A DNA stretch of 64,000 nucleotides from Streptomyces venezuelae ATCC 10712 (GTDB taxonomy: Bacteria; Actinomycetota; Actinomycetes; Streptomycetales; Streptomycetaceae). Every line of letters starts with the position of its first letter. Positions within the stretch are counted from its first letter, which is position 1. The notes beneath the pieces are model-generated. The model was not told the origin of the DNA. It saw only the letters and a program-made list of their open reading frames with translations, and ran no database searches. This document shows positions 33,911 through 42,166 of this stretch, piece after piece. The stretch spans positions 310,001 to 374,000 of the forward strand of contig NZ_CP029197.1 of the NCBI RefSeq assembly GCF_008639165.1, in the 5' to 3' direction. The position numbers and the translations under genes were made by a program.

Positions 33911-35995
33911 ATGACCGACGAAGACCGGCATACGCGCAACGGCGAGATCGGGCCCGCCGAGTGGCTCGCCATGAACCGGACCGGCAGCTTCGACTGGGAC
34001 CTCGACACCGGCACCATCGATGTCGACGAGGCCGGGCTGCTGGTCTTCGGGCTGCTCCCGGACGCCTACGACGGCCGTCCGGTGTCGCTGATCGCCCGGC
34101 TCGCCCCCGAGGAGCGGGCCAGGCTCGAAGCCGTCGTACGGCAGGCGGTCACCAGCGGCGAGGTCTCGTACACCGCTCATTTCCCGATCCCGCAGGCCGA
34201 CGGTTCACCCCACTGGACGCATGTGCAGGCACGCATCCTGCGCTCGCCGGACGGGCGGGCGCGAAGGATCGTCGGCGTCGTGCGGGACACCACGGCCGAG
34301 CTCACCCGCTTCGCCTTCGTCCAGGAGCTGGAGAAGCGGCGCGAGGTCCAGACGAACATCGTGGAGCGGACGACGAACGCGCTGTCGCGCGCGGTGACCG
34401 TGGACGACGTGACGGCCGCCCTGACCGGTCCGGGCGGGCTCGCCCGGCTCGGCGCGGACGGTCTCGCGCTCGGCCTCGTCGAGAACGGCTCGCTCAACAT
34501 CATCGCGCTGAGCGGCGAGTCCCTCGACGTGCTGAACGACCTCCGCATCCGGCGCCTCGACCGGGGGCTGCCGCTGGCCGAGGCGGTGCTGAGCGGCCGC
34601 CCGCGGTTCGTGTCCTCGTTCGCTTCGCTCGGCCGGGACTTCCCGGAGCTGGCGCCGTACCTCGCGCCGCTGGACTTCCGTGCCGCCTGCTATCTGCCGC
34701 TGGTGGCGCAGGCGCGTTCGCTGGGCGGGATGGCGCTGTTCTACCGCGGCCGCACCTCGTTCAACGCCGACGAGCGCAACCTCGCGCTCGGACTCGCGGC
34801 GATCGTCGCCCAGTCGCTGCAGCGGGCCATCCTCTTCGACGAGGAGCGGGAGCTGGCCACCGGGCTCCAGGCGACCATGCTGCCGCGCCGCATCCCACGG
34901 ATCACCGGCGGTGAGATCGCGGTGCGCTACCACGCGGCGTGGAGCGGGCGGCAGGTCGGCGGCGACTGGTACGACGTGATCGCGCTGCCCCGCGGCCGGG
35001 TCGGGATCGTGGTGGGCGACGTCCAGGGGCACGACACGCACGCCGCCGCCATCATGGGCCAGTTGCGGATCGCCCTGCGCGCGTACGCGGGTGAGGGCCA
35101 CGCCCCGTCGACGGTGCTGGCCCGCGCCTCCCGGTTTCTCGCGGAGCTGGACACGAATCGTTTCGCCACCTGCACGTACGCGCAGGTGGACCTGGGGAGC
35201 GGCACCCTGCGCGCGGTACGGGCCGGACACCTCGGGCCGCTGATCCGGCACACCGACGGGCGGGTCGGGCAGCCGAAGCTGCGGGGCGGGCTGCCGCTGG
35301 GGCTCGCGACCGTGTTCGGCGACGAGGAGTTCCCGGAGACACGGCTCGACCTGGTGCCCGGGGAGACGCTCGTCCTGTGCACGGACGGGCTCGTGGAGCA
35401 GCCCGGCTCGGACATCGAGACGGGGCTCACCGCCCTGTCGGAGGCGATCAGCAGCGGACCGCCGCAGGCGGAGGCGCTCGCCGACCACCTCTCCGAGCGG
35501 CTGTGGGAGCGCTGGGGCTCGGGCGACGACGTGGCGCTCCTGGTGCTGCGACGGAGCCCGGACCCGGGCACGCCCCGGGCGCCGCGCATCCACCAGTACA
35601 TCCACCAGGCCGACCCGCAGGGCCTGTCGGACGCGCGGGCCGCCGTGGGGCAGGCCCTGCGCGACTGGGGCATGACCGAACTCGCCGACGACGCCGAGCT
35701 GTTGACCGGGGAACTGCTCGTGAACGTACTCCTGCACACCGAGGGAGGCGCGGTGCTCACCCTGGAGGTGCTGCCCGAACCGGTGCGGCGGGTGCGGCTC
35801 TCGGTGCAGGACCGGTCGAGCGCCTGGCCCCGGCGGCGCACCCCCGGCGAGGCCGCGACCTCGGGCCGGGGACTGCTCCTGCTCGACGCGCTGGCCTCCC
35901 GGTGGGGGGTCGAGCCGCGAGGCGAGGGCAAGGCGGTGTGGTGCGAGATCGGCCCGGCACCGGTACCGGCCGACTCCACGGCGAACGGTGCCTGA
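33911..35995 (+). CDS. SpoIIE-type PP2C phosphatase with PAS, GAF and HATPase domains
   Basis: 694 residues. Order: PAS-like sensor (residues about 15-115, GSFDWDLDTGTIDVDEAGLLVFGL); GAF domain (about 130-300, RAACYLPLVAQARSLGGMALFYRGR); PP2C/SpoIIE phosphatase (about 320-535) with metal-binding GGDWYDVIAL, GDVQGHDTHAA, CTDGLVEQPGSD and GSGDDVALLVLR; and a C-terminal anti-sigma-type HATPase (about 550-685) with the N-box ELLVNVLLHTEGG and GRGLLLLDALASRWG. Such multi-domain proteins control sigma factors in Streptomyces by dephosphorylating anti-anti-sigma factors and binding or phosphorylating them through the kinase domain. No sigma factor or antagonist gene is next to it, so the partner is elsewhere. 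Confidence 0.93.
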   Translation: MTDEDRHTRNGEIGPAEWLAMNRTGSFDWDLDTGTIDVDEAGLLVFGLLPDAYDGRPVSLIARLAPEERARLEAVVRQAVTSGEVSYTAHFPIPQADGSPHWTHVQARILRSPDGRARRIVGVVRDTTAELTRFAFVQELEKRREVQTNIVERTTNALSRAVTVDDVTAALTGPGGLARLGADGLALGLVENGSLNIIALSGESLDVLNDLRIRRLDRGLPLAEAVLSGRPRFVSSFASLGRDFPELAPYLAPLDFRAACYLPLVAQARSLGGMALFYRGRTSFNADERNLALGLAAIVAQSLQRAILFDEERELATGLQATMLPRRIPRITGGEIAVRYHAAWSGRQVGGDWYDVIALPRGRVGIVVGDVQGHDTHAAAIMGQLRIALRAYAGEGHAPSTVLARASRFLAELDTNRFATCTYAQVDLGSGTLRAVRAGHLGPLIRHTDGRVGQPKLRGGLPLGLATVFGDEEFPETRLDLVPGETLVLCTDGLVEQPGSDIETGLTALSEAISSGPPQAEALADHLSERLWERWGSGDDVALLVLRRSPDPGTPRAPRIHQYIHQADPQGLSDARAAVGQALRDWGMTELADDAELLTGELLVNVLLHTEGGAVLTLEVLPEPVRRVRLSVQDRSSAWPRRRTPGEAATSGRGLLLLDALASRWGVEPRGEGKAVWCEIGPAPVPADSTANGA

Positions 35996-36036
35996 GGAAG
36001 GCCCTGCACGGGCCCGTGGACAGGAGGAGCGACGTC

Positions 36037-37062
36037 ATGGACCCTGTGGCCGCGCTGAACCGGATCGCGTTCCTCCTGGAGCGCGCCCAGGCCCCGGGCT
36101 ACCGGGCGCGTGCCTTCCGTACGGCCGCCGCGGCCGTGGGCGCCCTGCCGGAGGGCGAAGCGGCGCGGCGCGCCGCGGCGGGCACCCTGGAGGCCGTGAA
36201 GGGGCTCGGGCCGAAGACGGCCGCGGTGGTGCGCGAGGCGCTCGACGGCCGCGTCCCGGAGTACCTGGCGGGTCTTGAGGCGGAGCTGGAGGAGTCGCTG
36301 CGGACCGACGGGACCACGGGCGGGGGCGAGGCGCTCCGGGCCGCCCTGCGGGGCGACTGCCACCTCCACTCCGACTGGTCCGACGGCGGTGCCACGATCG
36401 AGGACATGGGCCGCGCGGCGGCGGGCCTCGGTCACGAGTGGGCGGTGCTCACCGACCACTCGCCCCGGCTCACGGTGGCCCGCGGTCTGTCGCCGGAGCG
36501 GCTGCGGGAGCAACTGGACGTGGTGGCGCGGCTGAACGAGGAGTGGGCGCCGTTCCGGCTGTTGACCGGAATCGAGTGCGACATCCTGGAGGACGGCTCG
36601 CTGGACCAGGAGCCCGAACTCCTCGACCGGCTCGACCTGGTGGTCGGTTCGGTCCACTCGAAGCTCCGGATGGACGCGAGGGCGATGACCCGCCGGCTCG
36701 AACGGGCCGTGCGCAACCCGCTGATGGACGTGCTCGGGCACTGCACGGGCCGTCTGGTGGCGGGCGGGCGGCTGCGGCCGGAGTCGGAGTTCGACGCGGA
36801 GCGGGTGTTCGCCGCGTGTGCGGAGTCGGGCACGGCGGTGGAGATCAACAGCCGCCCGGAGCGGCTCGATCCGCCCCGGCGGCTGCTGCGGCTCGCGGTG
36901 GCGGCGGGCACGTACTTCGCGGTGGACACGGACGCGCACGCGCCGGGCCAGCTGGAGTGGCAGATCATCGGCTGCGCACGGGCCGAGGAGTGCGGGGTTC
37001 CGGAGGAGCGGGTCGTCAACACCTGGCCGGCGGACCGGCTGCTGGAGTGGACGGGGGCCTGA
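36037..37062 (+). CDS. PHP-domain phosphoesterase with helix-hairpin-helix region
   Basis: 341 residues. The N-terminal ~100 residues are helical with AAVGALPEGEAARRAAAGTLEAVKGLGPKTAAVVREAL, a DNA-binding helix-hairpin-helix like that of DNA polymerase X. Residues ~110-335 are a PHP domain with all expected metal-ligand motifs: DCHLHSDWSDGG, LTDHSPRL, GIECDI, GSVHSKL, LGHCTGR and DTDAHAP. The polymerase palm domain of PolX is missing. It therefore looks like an isolated PolX-type 3'-5' exonuclease or phosphatase that binds DNA. AGGAGG precedes the ATG. The SpoIIE gene ends 41 bases upstream, so cotranscription is possible. Confidence 0.88.
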   Translation: MDPVAALNRIAFLLERAQAPGYRARAFRTAAAAVGALPEGEAARRAAAGTLEAVKGLGPKTAAVVREALDGRVPEYLAGLEAELEESLRTDGTTGGGEALRAALRGDCHLHSDWSDGGATIEDMGRAAAGLGHEWAVLTDHSPRLTVARGLSPERLREQLDVVARLNEEWAPFRLLTGIECDILEDGSLDQEPELLDRLDLVVGSVHSKLRMDARAMTRRLERAVRNPLMDVLGHCTGRLVAGGRLRPESEFDAERVFAACAESGTAVEINSRPERLDPPRRLLRLAVAAGTYFAVDTDAHAPGQLEWQIIGCARAEECGVPEERVVNTWPADRLLEWTGA

Positions 37063-37107
37063 ACGGGTCGCCGCCGACGACGGCAGCCGACGCTGCTGCC
37101 GCCGGCC

Positions 37108-37167
37108 GGCTGAGGCGACGGCAGCAGGCTGAGGCGACGGCCGGCTAGGCGACGGCCGGCTAAGGCG
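37108..37167. repeat. Imperfect tandem repeat GGCTGAGGCGACGG
   Basis: Two exact 14-bp copies at 37108-37121 and 37127-37140, then shortened copies GGCTAGGCGACGG (37143-37155) and GGCTAAGGCG (37158-37167). They fill the gap between the convergent PHP and aldehyde dehydrogenase genes. I see no classic terminator there, so the repeat may replace or have grown from one. Confidence 0.55.
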
Positions 37168-37191
37168 TGCTGCAACGACGGCCGGGGGCGG

Positions 37192-38589
37192 TCAGGTGCG
37201 CTGCCAGACCGTGGTCGCGTTGCAGAACTCGCGGATGCCGTGGCCGGAGAGTTCACGGCCGTAGCCGGAACGTTTGATCCCGCCGAAGGGCAGCGCCGGG
37301 TGCGAGGCCGTCATGCCGTTGACGAAGACGCCTCCGGCCTCCAGGTCCCGCACGAAGAAGGCGACGTCCTCGGGGGAGCGGGTCCACACGCTGGAACTGA
37401 GCCCGAACGGGGAGTCGTTGGCGACGGCCACGGCCTCCTCGATGTCGCGGACCGGATAGACGGTGGCGACCGGCCCGAACGCCTCCTCGTGGTGGATCCG
37501 CATCTCCGGGGTGATCCCGGTGAGGACCGTGGGCCGGTAGTACCAGCCGTCGCGGAGCGCCGGCTCCTCGGGGCGGCGGCCGCCGCACAGGGCGGTGGCG
37601 CCCCGGCGCACCGCGTCGTCGACCAGCGCCTCGATGTCGGTCCTGCCCTGCTCGGTGGCGAGCGGGCCCACGTCGGTGGACTCGTCGAGAGGGTCGCCGA
37701 CGGTGAGGGCGTTCATGGCCGCCGTGAACCGCTCCGAGAAGTCGTCGTACACGTCCTGGTGGACGATGAACCGCTTGGCGGCGATGCAGGACTGCCCGTT
37801 GTTCTGTACGCGGGCGGTGACGGCGGTCTTGACCGCGCCGACGATGTCGGCGGACGGCATCACGATGAACGGGTCGCTGCCGCCGAGCTCCAGGACGGTC
37901 TTCTTCACCTCGTCGCCCGCGACGGAGGCGACGGCCCGGCCCGCCGGTTCGCTGCCGGTGAGGGTGGCGGCGACGACCCTGGGGTCCCGCAGCACCCGCT
38001 CGACGTCACGCGACCCGATGAGGAGGGCCTGGAAACAGCCCTCGGGGAAGCCGGCGCGACGGAACAGGTCGCCGAGGTAGAGCGCGGTCCTCGGCACGTT
38101 GGAGGCGTGCTTGAGCAGTCCCGTGTTGCCCGCCATGAGCGCCGGCGCGGCGAACCGGATCACCTGCCAGAGCGGGAAGTTCCAGGGCATGACGGCGAGG
38201 ATCGGGCCGAGCGGCCGGTAGTGGACGCGGGCCACGTCCGCGCCGGAGTCCTGGACGTCGCTCTCCGCCGGGTGCTCGTCGGCGAGGAGCTCCTCGGCGT
38301 TCCGGGCGTACCAGCGCATGGTCTTGGCGCACTTGCCGGCCTCGGCGCGGGCGGCGGCGATGGGCTTGCCCATCTCGACGGTCATGGTGCGGGCGATGTC
38401 CTCGGTGTCCTCGTCGAGGAGCGTCGCGGCGGCCCGCATGAGGCGGGCGCGCTCGGCGAAGGAGGTGGTGCGGTACTGGCGGTACGCCTCGTGGGCGGCG
38501 GCGATCCGCCGCTCCACCTCCTCGGGACCGTGTGCCTCGTACACCCGCAGCGTCTCGCCGGTCGCGGGGTTCACGGTGGCGATGCCCAT
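37192..38589 (-). CDS. NAD(P)-dependent aldehyde dehydrogenase, succinate-semialdehyde type
   Basis: 465 residues, the short form of the family (like mycobacterial GabD1). Catalytic Cys in NNGQSCIAAKRFIV and general-base Glu in KKTVLELGGSDPFIV are present; MPWNFPLWQVIRFAAPALMAGN and LTGSEPAGRAVASVAGDEVKK frame the cofactor site; PFGGIKRSGYGRELSGHGIREF is the typical end. It oxidises an aldehyde, probably succinic semialdehyde, to the acid. The ATG at 38589 follows AGGAGGAGAC. No GABA-catabolic partner is adjacent. The 197 bases upstream show nothing recognisable. Confidence 0.9.
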   Translation of the reverse strand: MGIATVNPATGETLRVYEAHGPEEVERRIAAAHEAYRQYRTTSFAERARLMRAAATLLDEDTEDIARTMTVEMGKPIAAARAEAGKCAKTMRWYARNAEELLADEHPAESDVQDSGADVARVHYRPLGPILAVMPWNFPLWQVIRFAAPALMAGNTGLLKHASNVPRTALYLGDLFRRAGFPEGCFQALLIGSRDVERVLRDPRVVAATLTGSEPAGRAVASVAGDEVKKTVLELGGSDPFIVMPSADIVGAVKTAVTARVQNNGQSCIAAKRFIVHQDVYDDFSERFTAAMNALTVGDPLDESTDVGPLATEQGRTDIEALVDDAVRRGATALCGGRRPEEPALRDGWYYRPTVLTGITPEMRIHHEEAFGPVATVYPVRDIEEAVAVANDSPFGLSSSVWTRSPEDVAFFVRDLEAGGVFVNGMTASHPALPFGGIKRSGYGRELSGHGIREFCNATTVWQRT

Positions 38590-38786
38590 GACCTGTCTCC
38601 TCCTGCCATCGGCCCCCGTCTGCAACCTTCCGCCTTACCCGGCCGGACGCAACAGGGGCGGGGCGGTGGGGTGACCACCGACGCCCGGCTCGGATACGCG
38701 TACCCGCCCCTGTGGGCCGCATGCCGGTGTCGCCGAACCGAGGGGCGGCGGCGGGAGCCGGTGACGAGGGACGGCCCCGCCTCGAC

Positions 38787-39485
38787 CTAAGAGGTGAGCC
38801 AGCTCAGGGCGCCCGAGAGATGGGCGCGGAAGGCGGGGTCGCGGTACGTCTCCGAGGCGTGGCCCAGGGCGGTGAAGAACATGCGGCCCCGATCGATCTC
38901 CCGGCACCAGACGAGGGGGTGGTCGTCGCCGTGGGTGCCGCCCCGGTAGGTGGACTCGTCGGCCCGGGCGAGCACCCGTACGCCGGACTCGGAGGCCCCC
39001 GGCGCGCCGGTACCAAGCCGGTCGGTCCCGCGCGGGTCGGACGTGAAGTTGTACCACTCGTCGGTCCAGGCCCAGCGGGCCGGGAGCGGGGCGGTCGCCG
39101 GGTGGTCGTGGCCGTCGACGAGGACGACGCCCGGCTGGATCTCGGGGTGGCCGTCGAAGCGGGTGCCGAGCAGCTCCCCGTAGAAGGGCCAGTCCGGCTC
39201 GGCGTTGGCCGCCGCGTGGACCGCGAGGAGGGCTCCCCCGCCCCTCAGGTAGGCCTCGAAGGCGCTGCGCCCCTCGGGGGTCAGGACGTTCCCCGTGGTG
39301 GACAGCAGGACGACCGCCGCGCACCCGGCGAGGCGGCCGGGGGTGAAGACGCCCGGGTCCTCGGTGACCTCCGCCGCCCGCCCGAGGTCGCGGGCCAGTT
39401 CCGTGAGCGCGGTGGCGCCGTCCGGGATCGAGTCGTGGCGGTAGCCCGCGGTGCGGGTGTAGATCAGGACGTCGGCGGTGGGCAC
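38787..39485 (-). CDS. ThuA-domain protein (glutamine-amidotransferase-like fold)
   Basis: 232 residues. The start VLIYTRTAGYRHDSIPDGATAL is the ThuA pattern, and FEAYLRGGGALLAVHAAANAEPDW, followed by DHPLVWCREIDRGRMFFTALGHASETYRDP, completes the domain. ThuA proteins take part in trehalose/sugar use and keto-sugar metabolism, probably as hydrolases or isomerase partners. The GTG at 39485 follows GGGAG by 7 bases. A LacI-type operator-like sequence lies 42-53 bases upstream. It diverges from the DUF3626 gene. Confidence 0.88.
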   Translation of the reverse strand: MPTADVLIYTRTAGYRHDSIPDGATALTELARDLGRAAEVTEDPGVFTPGRLAGCAAVVLLSTTGNVLTPEGRSAFEAYLRGGGALLAVHAAANAEPDWPFYGELLGTRFDGHPEIQPGVVLVDGHDHPATAPLPARWAWTDEWYNFTSDPRGTDRLGTGAPGASESGVRVLARADESTYRGGTHGDDHPLVWCREIDRGRMFFTALGHASETYRDPAFRAHLSGALSWLTS

Positions 39486-39526
39486 GCGAGGACTCCCAGG
39501 TCGAAGGCTGCGGTCGAGGCCGGACA

Positions 39527-39538
39527 GAAAGCGCTTAC
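39527..39538. promoter_or_regulatory. LacI/GalR-type operator-like site GAAAGCGCTTAC
   Basis: The core AAGCGCTT is a perfect palindrome, and the whole 12-mer resembles sites of LacI/GalR-family repressors. It lies about 42 bases before the ThuA gene, which belongs to a sugar-related family. No LacI gene is in the window. Confidence 0.4.
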
Positions 39539-39610
39539 CCCTCCCGGTCGCCGACCGTAGCCACCGAAAAGCCCGGGCCGCAACCCCCGGCCCTCCGCCA
39601 GAATGCCCCG

Positions 39611-40459
39611 ATGACGGAGATCGACACCCACGCCCGAGCGGCGCACCCCGACGTCCACGCCCACGCGGCCCGGGCCCTCGCACATGTGGCGGCCCGGTCC
39701 GCCGGCGAGCCGCTCGATCCGTCCCTGCGGGTCACCCTCAACTTCCACCCGCACTTCCTGCACCTCCTGGCGGAGGAGGGGGTCTACCGCTCCCAGTTCG
39801 TCACCGGCACCAGCAACGGCGGCCTCACCGCGCGCCCGGGCGGGGACCGCTGGCGCTGGGAGAGCCGCATCTTCGGCGGGGCCTACGACGAGGCGCCCGC
39901 GGACGCGCGCCCGGTCTACGGCGCCCTCGACTTCCGGCGCCGTCCCTTCGGCGCCGCTCCCCGTTTCGGCTCCGCCCATCTGCGGCTGACGGCCGCCGCC
40001 CTCGACCGGTCGACCTTCTGCTACCCGGACAGCTTCCTGGAACCGGCCGACTTCGGCGTCGCCTCCCGGATGGGCCTGGTCGCGCTCGCCGAGGCCGACG
40101 AGCAGGACCTGCTCGACGACTACGTCGAGGCGCAGATCCACGGTCCGGTGCTGATCGGCCGTGACGTGGAGGCGCTGGTCCTCGATCCCAGCCACCGGGG
40201 CACGGAGGTGGAGGCGGCCGCCCGGCGGCTGCCGTGCCCCGTCGAGTGGCACGGCGGCTTCCGCCTCTCGGTGGCGGAACTGCGGCGGCATCCGGAGTTC
40301 CGGGGGCCGGAGTACGTGGAGCTGGGCGCCCGGATCGCCGTCGACGGGTGGCTCGACCCCCGGATCGTGCAGGAGGCGGCGGGCTCGGGGGCGTACGACC
40401 CGCAGGACGTGAAGCGGGTGTGGCACTACCTGGCCAGGTTCGGGGCGCCGGCCGCCTGA
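39611..40459 (+). CDS. DUF3626 domain protein, possibly with an ADP-ribosyltransferase-like fold
   Basis: 282 residues, soluble. The sequence FHPHFLHLLAEEGVYRSQFVTGTSNGGLT, then ESRIFGGAYDEA, YGALDFRRRPFGAAPRFGSAHLRL, RSTFCYPDS and DYVEAQIHGPV matches what I know as DUF3626. A conserved Y-R-S near a T-G-x-S strand, a later R-S-T-F strand and E-x-Q-I-H-G resemble the R-S-E layout of ADP-ribosyltransferases, but this is only a visual resemblance. The ATG follows CAGAAT (39599-39604) by 6 bases, so the mRNA is probably leaderless. Function unknown. Confidence 0.72.
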   Translation: MTEIDTHARAAHPDVHAHAARALAHVAARSAGEPLDPSLRVTLNFHPHFLHLLAEEGVYRSQFVTGTSNGGLTARPGGDRWRWESRIFGGAYDEAPADARPVYGALDFRRRPFGAAPRFGSAHLRLTAAALDRSTFCYPDSFLEPADFGVASRMGLVALAEADEQDLLDDYVEAQIHGPVLIGRDVEALVLDPSHRGTEVEAAARRLPCPVEWHGGFRLSVAELRRHPEFRGPEYVELGARIAVDGWLDPRIVQEAAGSGAYDPQDVKRVWHYLARFGAPAA

Positions 40460-40505
40460 CCGGCGTACCCCCTCGGGGTGGCACCGGGATCCGGCCCGCC
40501 GTCCG

Positions 40506-40534
40506 TTGTCGTATCGGATACATCTCTGTATCTT
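40506..40534 (+). promoter_or_regulatory. Promoter with three GTATC/GATAC half-sites
   Basis: TTGTCG at 40506-40511 and TATCTT at 40529-40534 are 17 bases apart and upstream of the class II aldolase gene. Overlapping them are GTATC-G-GATAC (40511-40521) and GATACA-TCTC-TGTATC (40517-40532), both perfect inverted repeats sharing the middle half-site. This is operator-like and blocks the promoter if occupied. The TetR gene on the far side of the aldolase is a candidate regulator. Confidence 0.55.
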
Positions 40535-40575
40535 TTGGCGCGCCCCGCCCCGCCCTTACGCCGAGGAGCCGCCCC

Positions 40576-41382
40576 ATGAGCACCGTGCCGCCCGCGCTCG
40601 CCGCCGCCGTCGGACCGTTGCCCGACGGGGCCGTACTGCCGCTGCCCCCCACCTTCGACTCGGTCGAGGAGGAGCGCCGGTACCGCAAGGAGCAACTCGC
40701 CGCCGGGTTCCGGATCTTCGGACGGTTCGGGTTCTCCGAGGGGGTCGCCGGGCACATCACGGTCCGCGACCCCGGCGACCCGAACGCCTTCTGGGTCAAC
40801 CCCTTCGGCATGAGCTTCGGCCAGATCAAGGCCTCCGACCTGATCCTGGTGGACCACGAGGGCACGGTCCTGGAGGGGCGCAGGCCGGTGAACCGGGCCG
40901 CGTTCGTCATCCACTCGCGCGTCCACGCCGCCCGCCCCGACGCCGTCGCCGCCGCGCACTCGCACTCCCTGCACGGCAAGGCGTTCTCCAGCCTGGGCAT
41001 CCCGCTGGACCCGATCACCCAGGACGCCTGCGCGTTCTTCGAGGACCACGGGATCTACGACGACTACCGGGGCGTGGTCAACGAGACCGAGGAGGGCGAG
41101 CGGGTCGCCAAGGCGCTGGGCGACCACAAGGCGGTCATCCTCAAGAACCACGGGCTGCTCACGGTCGGCCACTCGGTCGCCGAGGCCGTCTGGTGGTTCG
41201 TCACCATGGAACGCTCCTGCCAGGCACAGCTCCTCGCGATGGCCGCGGGCACCCCGCAGCACATCGACCGGGAGACGGCCCTGCTCACGCGCGGGCAGAT
41301 CGGCGGCCACCTCGCCGGCTGGTTCCAGGCGCGGCCGCTGTGGGATCAGATCACGGCGTCCGACCCGGACCTCTTCGACTGA
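40576..41382 (+). CDS. Class II aldolase/adducin family protein
   Basis: 268 residues. Class II aldolase features: RIFGRFGFSEGVAGHITVRDP, the metal-ligand region AAHSHSLHGKAFSSLG, and the third His in LKNHGLLTVGHSVAEA. It resembles fuculose-phosphate aldolase-like and adducin-head proteins that use Zn2+ for aldol cleavage or decarboxylation; the specific substrate is not evident. GAGGAG lies 8 bases before the ATG. A promoter with operator-like repeats lies about 45-70 bases upstream. Convergent with a TetR gene. Confidence 0.88.
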   Translation: MSTVPPALAAAVGPLPDGAVLPLPPTFDSVEEERRYRKEQLAAGFRIFGRFGFSEGVAGHITVRDPGDPNAFWVNPFGMSFGQIKASDLILVDHEGTVLEGRRPVNRAAFVIHSRVHAARPDAVAAAHSHSLHGKAFSSLGIPLDPITQDACAFFEDHGIYDDYRGVVNETEEGERVAKALGDHKAVILKNHGLLTVGHSVAEAVWWFVTMERSCQAQLLAMAAGTPQHIDRETALLTRGQIGGHLAGWFQARPLWDQITASDPDLFD

Positions 41383-41421
41383 ACGGCGGTCGGTGACGGC
41401 CGACCGGTGGCCGGACGCACC

Positions 41422-42066
41422 TCACCCGCGGCCGGCCGGGGGCGTGTCGCCCTCGGCCGGGACCTCCCGGGTCGACGCCTCCAGGAGCGGGGCGAGGAAC
41501 TGCCGTTCCAGGCTGCCGGGCGGCAGTTCCGCCGGTTCCACATAGCTCTGCGCGAGTCCGCCCTCGCGCAGGGCGATCAGGAGCCGCGCGAACCGGTCGG
41601 CGTCCACGGTCAGTTCGCGCCCGGCCCGGCGCAGCACGAGCGTCAGGCCGCGGGCGATCTCGGCCCGCAGCCGCTCGTCGTGGCGGGCGAGCACCCACGC
41701 GGCCTGCGGGTCGCGGATCGCGTGCAGGGTGAACTCGGTGGTGACCAGGTACCAGTCCCGCTCGTCCGGTTCCACGCGGGCGGCGAGCTCCGCGAGCCGG
41801 GTCAGGGTGTACTCCTCGGCGGTCAGCGCGTCGATCGCCTCGGCGAGGCGCCGTACGGTGCGGTCGCTGTGCTCGTCGAAGAGGGCGAGGAAGAGTTCTT
41901 CCTTGCTGGCGAAGTTCGAGTAGTACGCGCCCCGCGTGTATCCGGCGCGCTCGCAGATCTGCTCGATCGTGGTGGCGTGGAAGCCGTGCTCGGCGAAGGT
42001 CTCCAGGGCGGCCTTCAGGAGCGCCGCGCGGGTACGCGGCCGGCGCCTGGTGACACCTTTCGGCAC
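41422..42066 (-). CDS. TetR-family transcriptional regulator
   Basis: 214 residues. Helix-turn-helix ALLKAALETFAEHGFHATTIEQICERAGYTRGAYYSNFASKEELFLALFDEH at residues about 13-64. The ligand domain is variable, with VEPDERDWYLVTTEFTLHAIRDP. GTG at 42066 follows AGGAGGAA by 5 bases. It lies downstream of and convergent with the aldolase gene, whose promoter carries GTATC palindromes, and diverges from the FHA-ABC transporter gene by 100 bases. Either could be its target; no GTATC site is seen before its own start. Confidence 0.9.
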   Translation of the reverse strand: MPKGVTRRRPRTRAALLKAALETFAEHGFHATTIEQICERAGYTRGAYYSNFASKEELFLALFDEHSDRTVRRLAEAIDALTAEEYTLTRLAELAARVEPDERDWYLVTTEFTLHAIRDPQAAWVLARHDERLRAEIARGLTLVLRRAGRELTVDADRFARLLIALREGGLAQSYVEPAELPPGSLERQFLAPLLEASTREVPAEGDTPPAGRG

Positions 42067-42154
42067 GGGTGGTTCCTCCTCGGTCGGGCGCGTGCTGCGG
42101 CGACCGCCCACCCTACCGGCGCGCTCATCCCGGGCAGGGACGAGCGTCGGCGGA

Positions 42155-42160
42155 TAAAAT
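42155..42160 (+). promoter_or_regulatory. -10 box TAAAAT of the FHA-ABC operon
   Basis: TAAAAT, close to the ideal TATAAT, ends 6 bases before the ATG at 42167. It is a striking A/T run in GC-rich DNA. The operon mRNA should be leaderless. No good -35 is visible at the normal distance. Confidence 0.6.
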
Positions 42161-42166
42161 TCACGC

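Noticed and set aside
30445..34914. Very long plus-strand open frame across the AfsR-like gene and the start of the phosphatase gene.
   Set aside because: The translation has no recognisable domain and is an antisense shadow of the AfsR-like gene.
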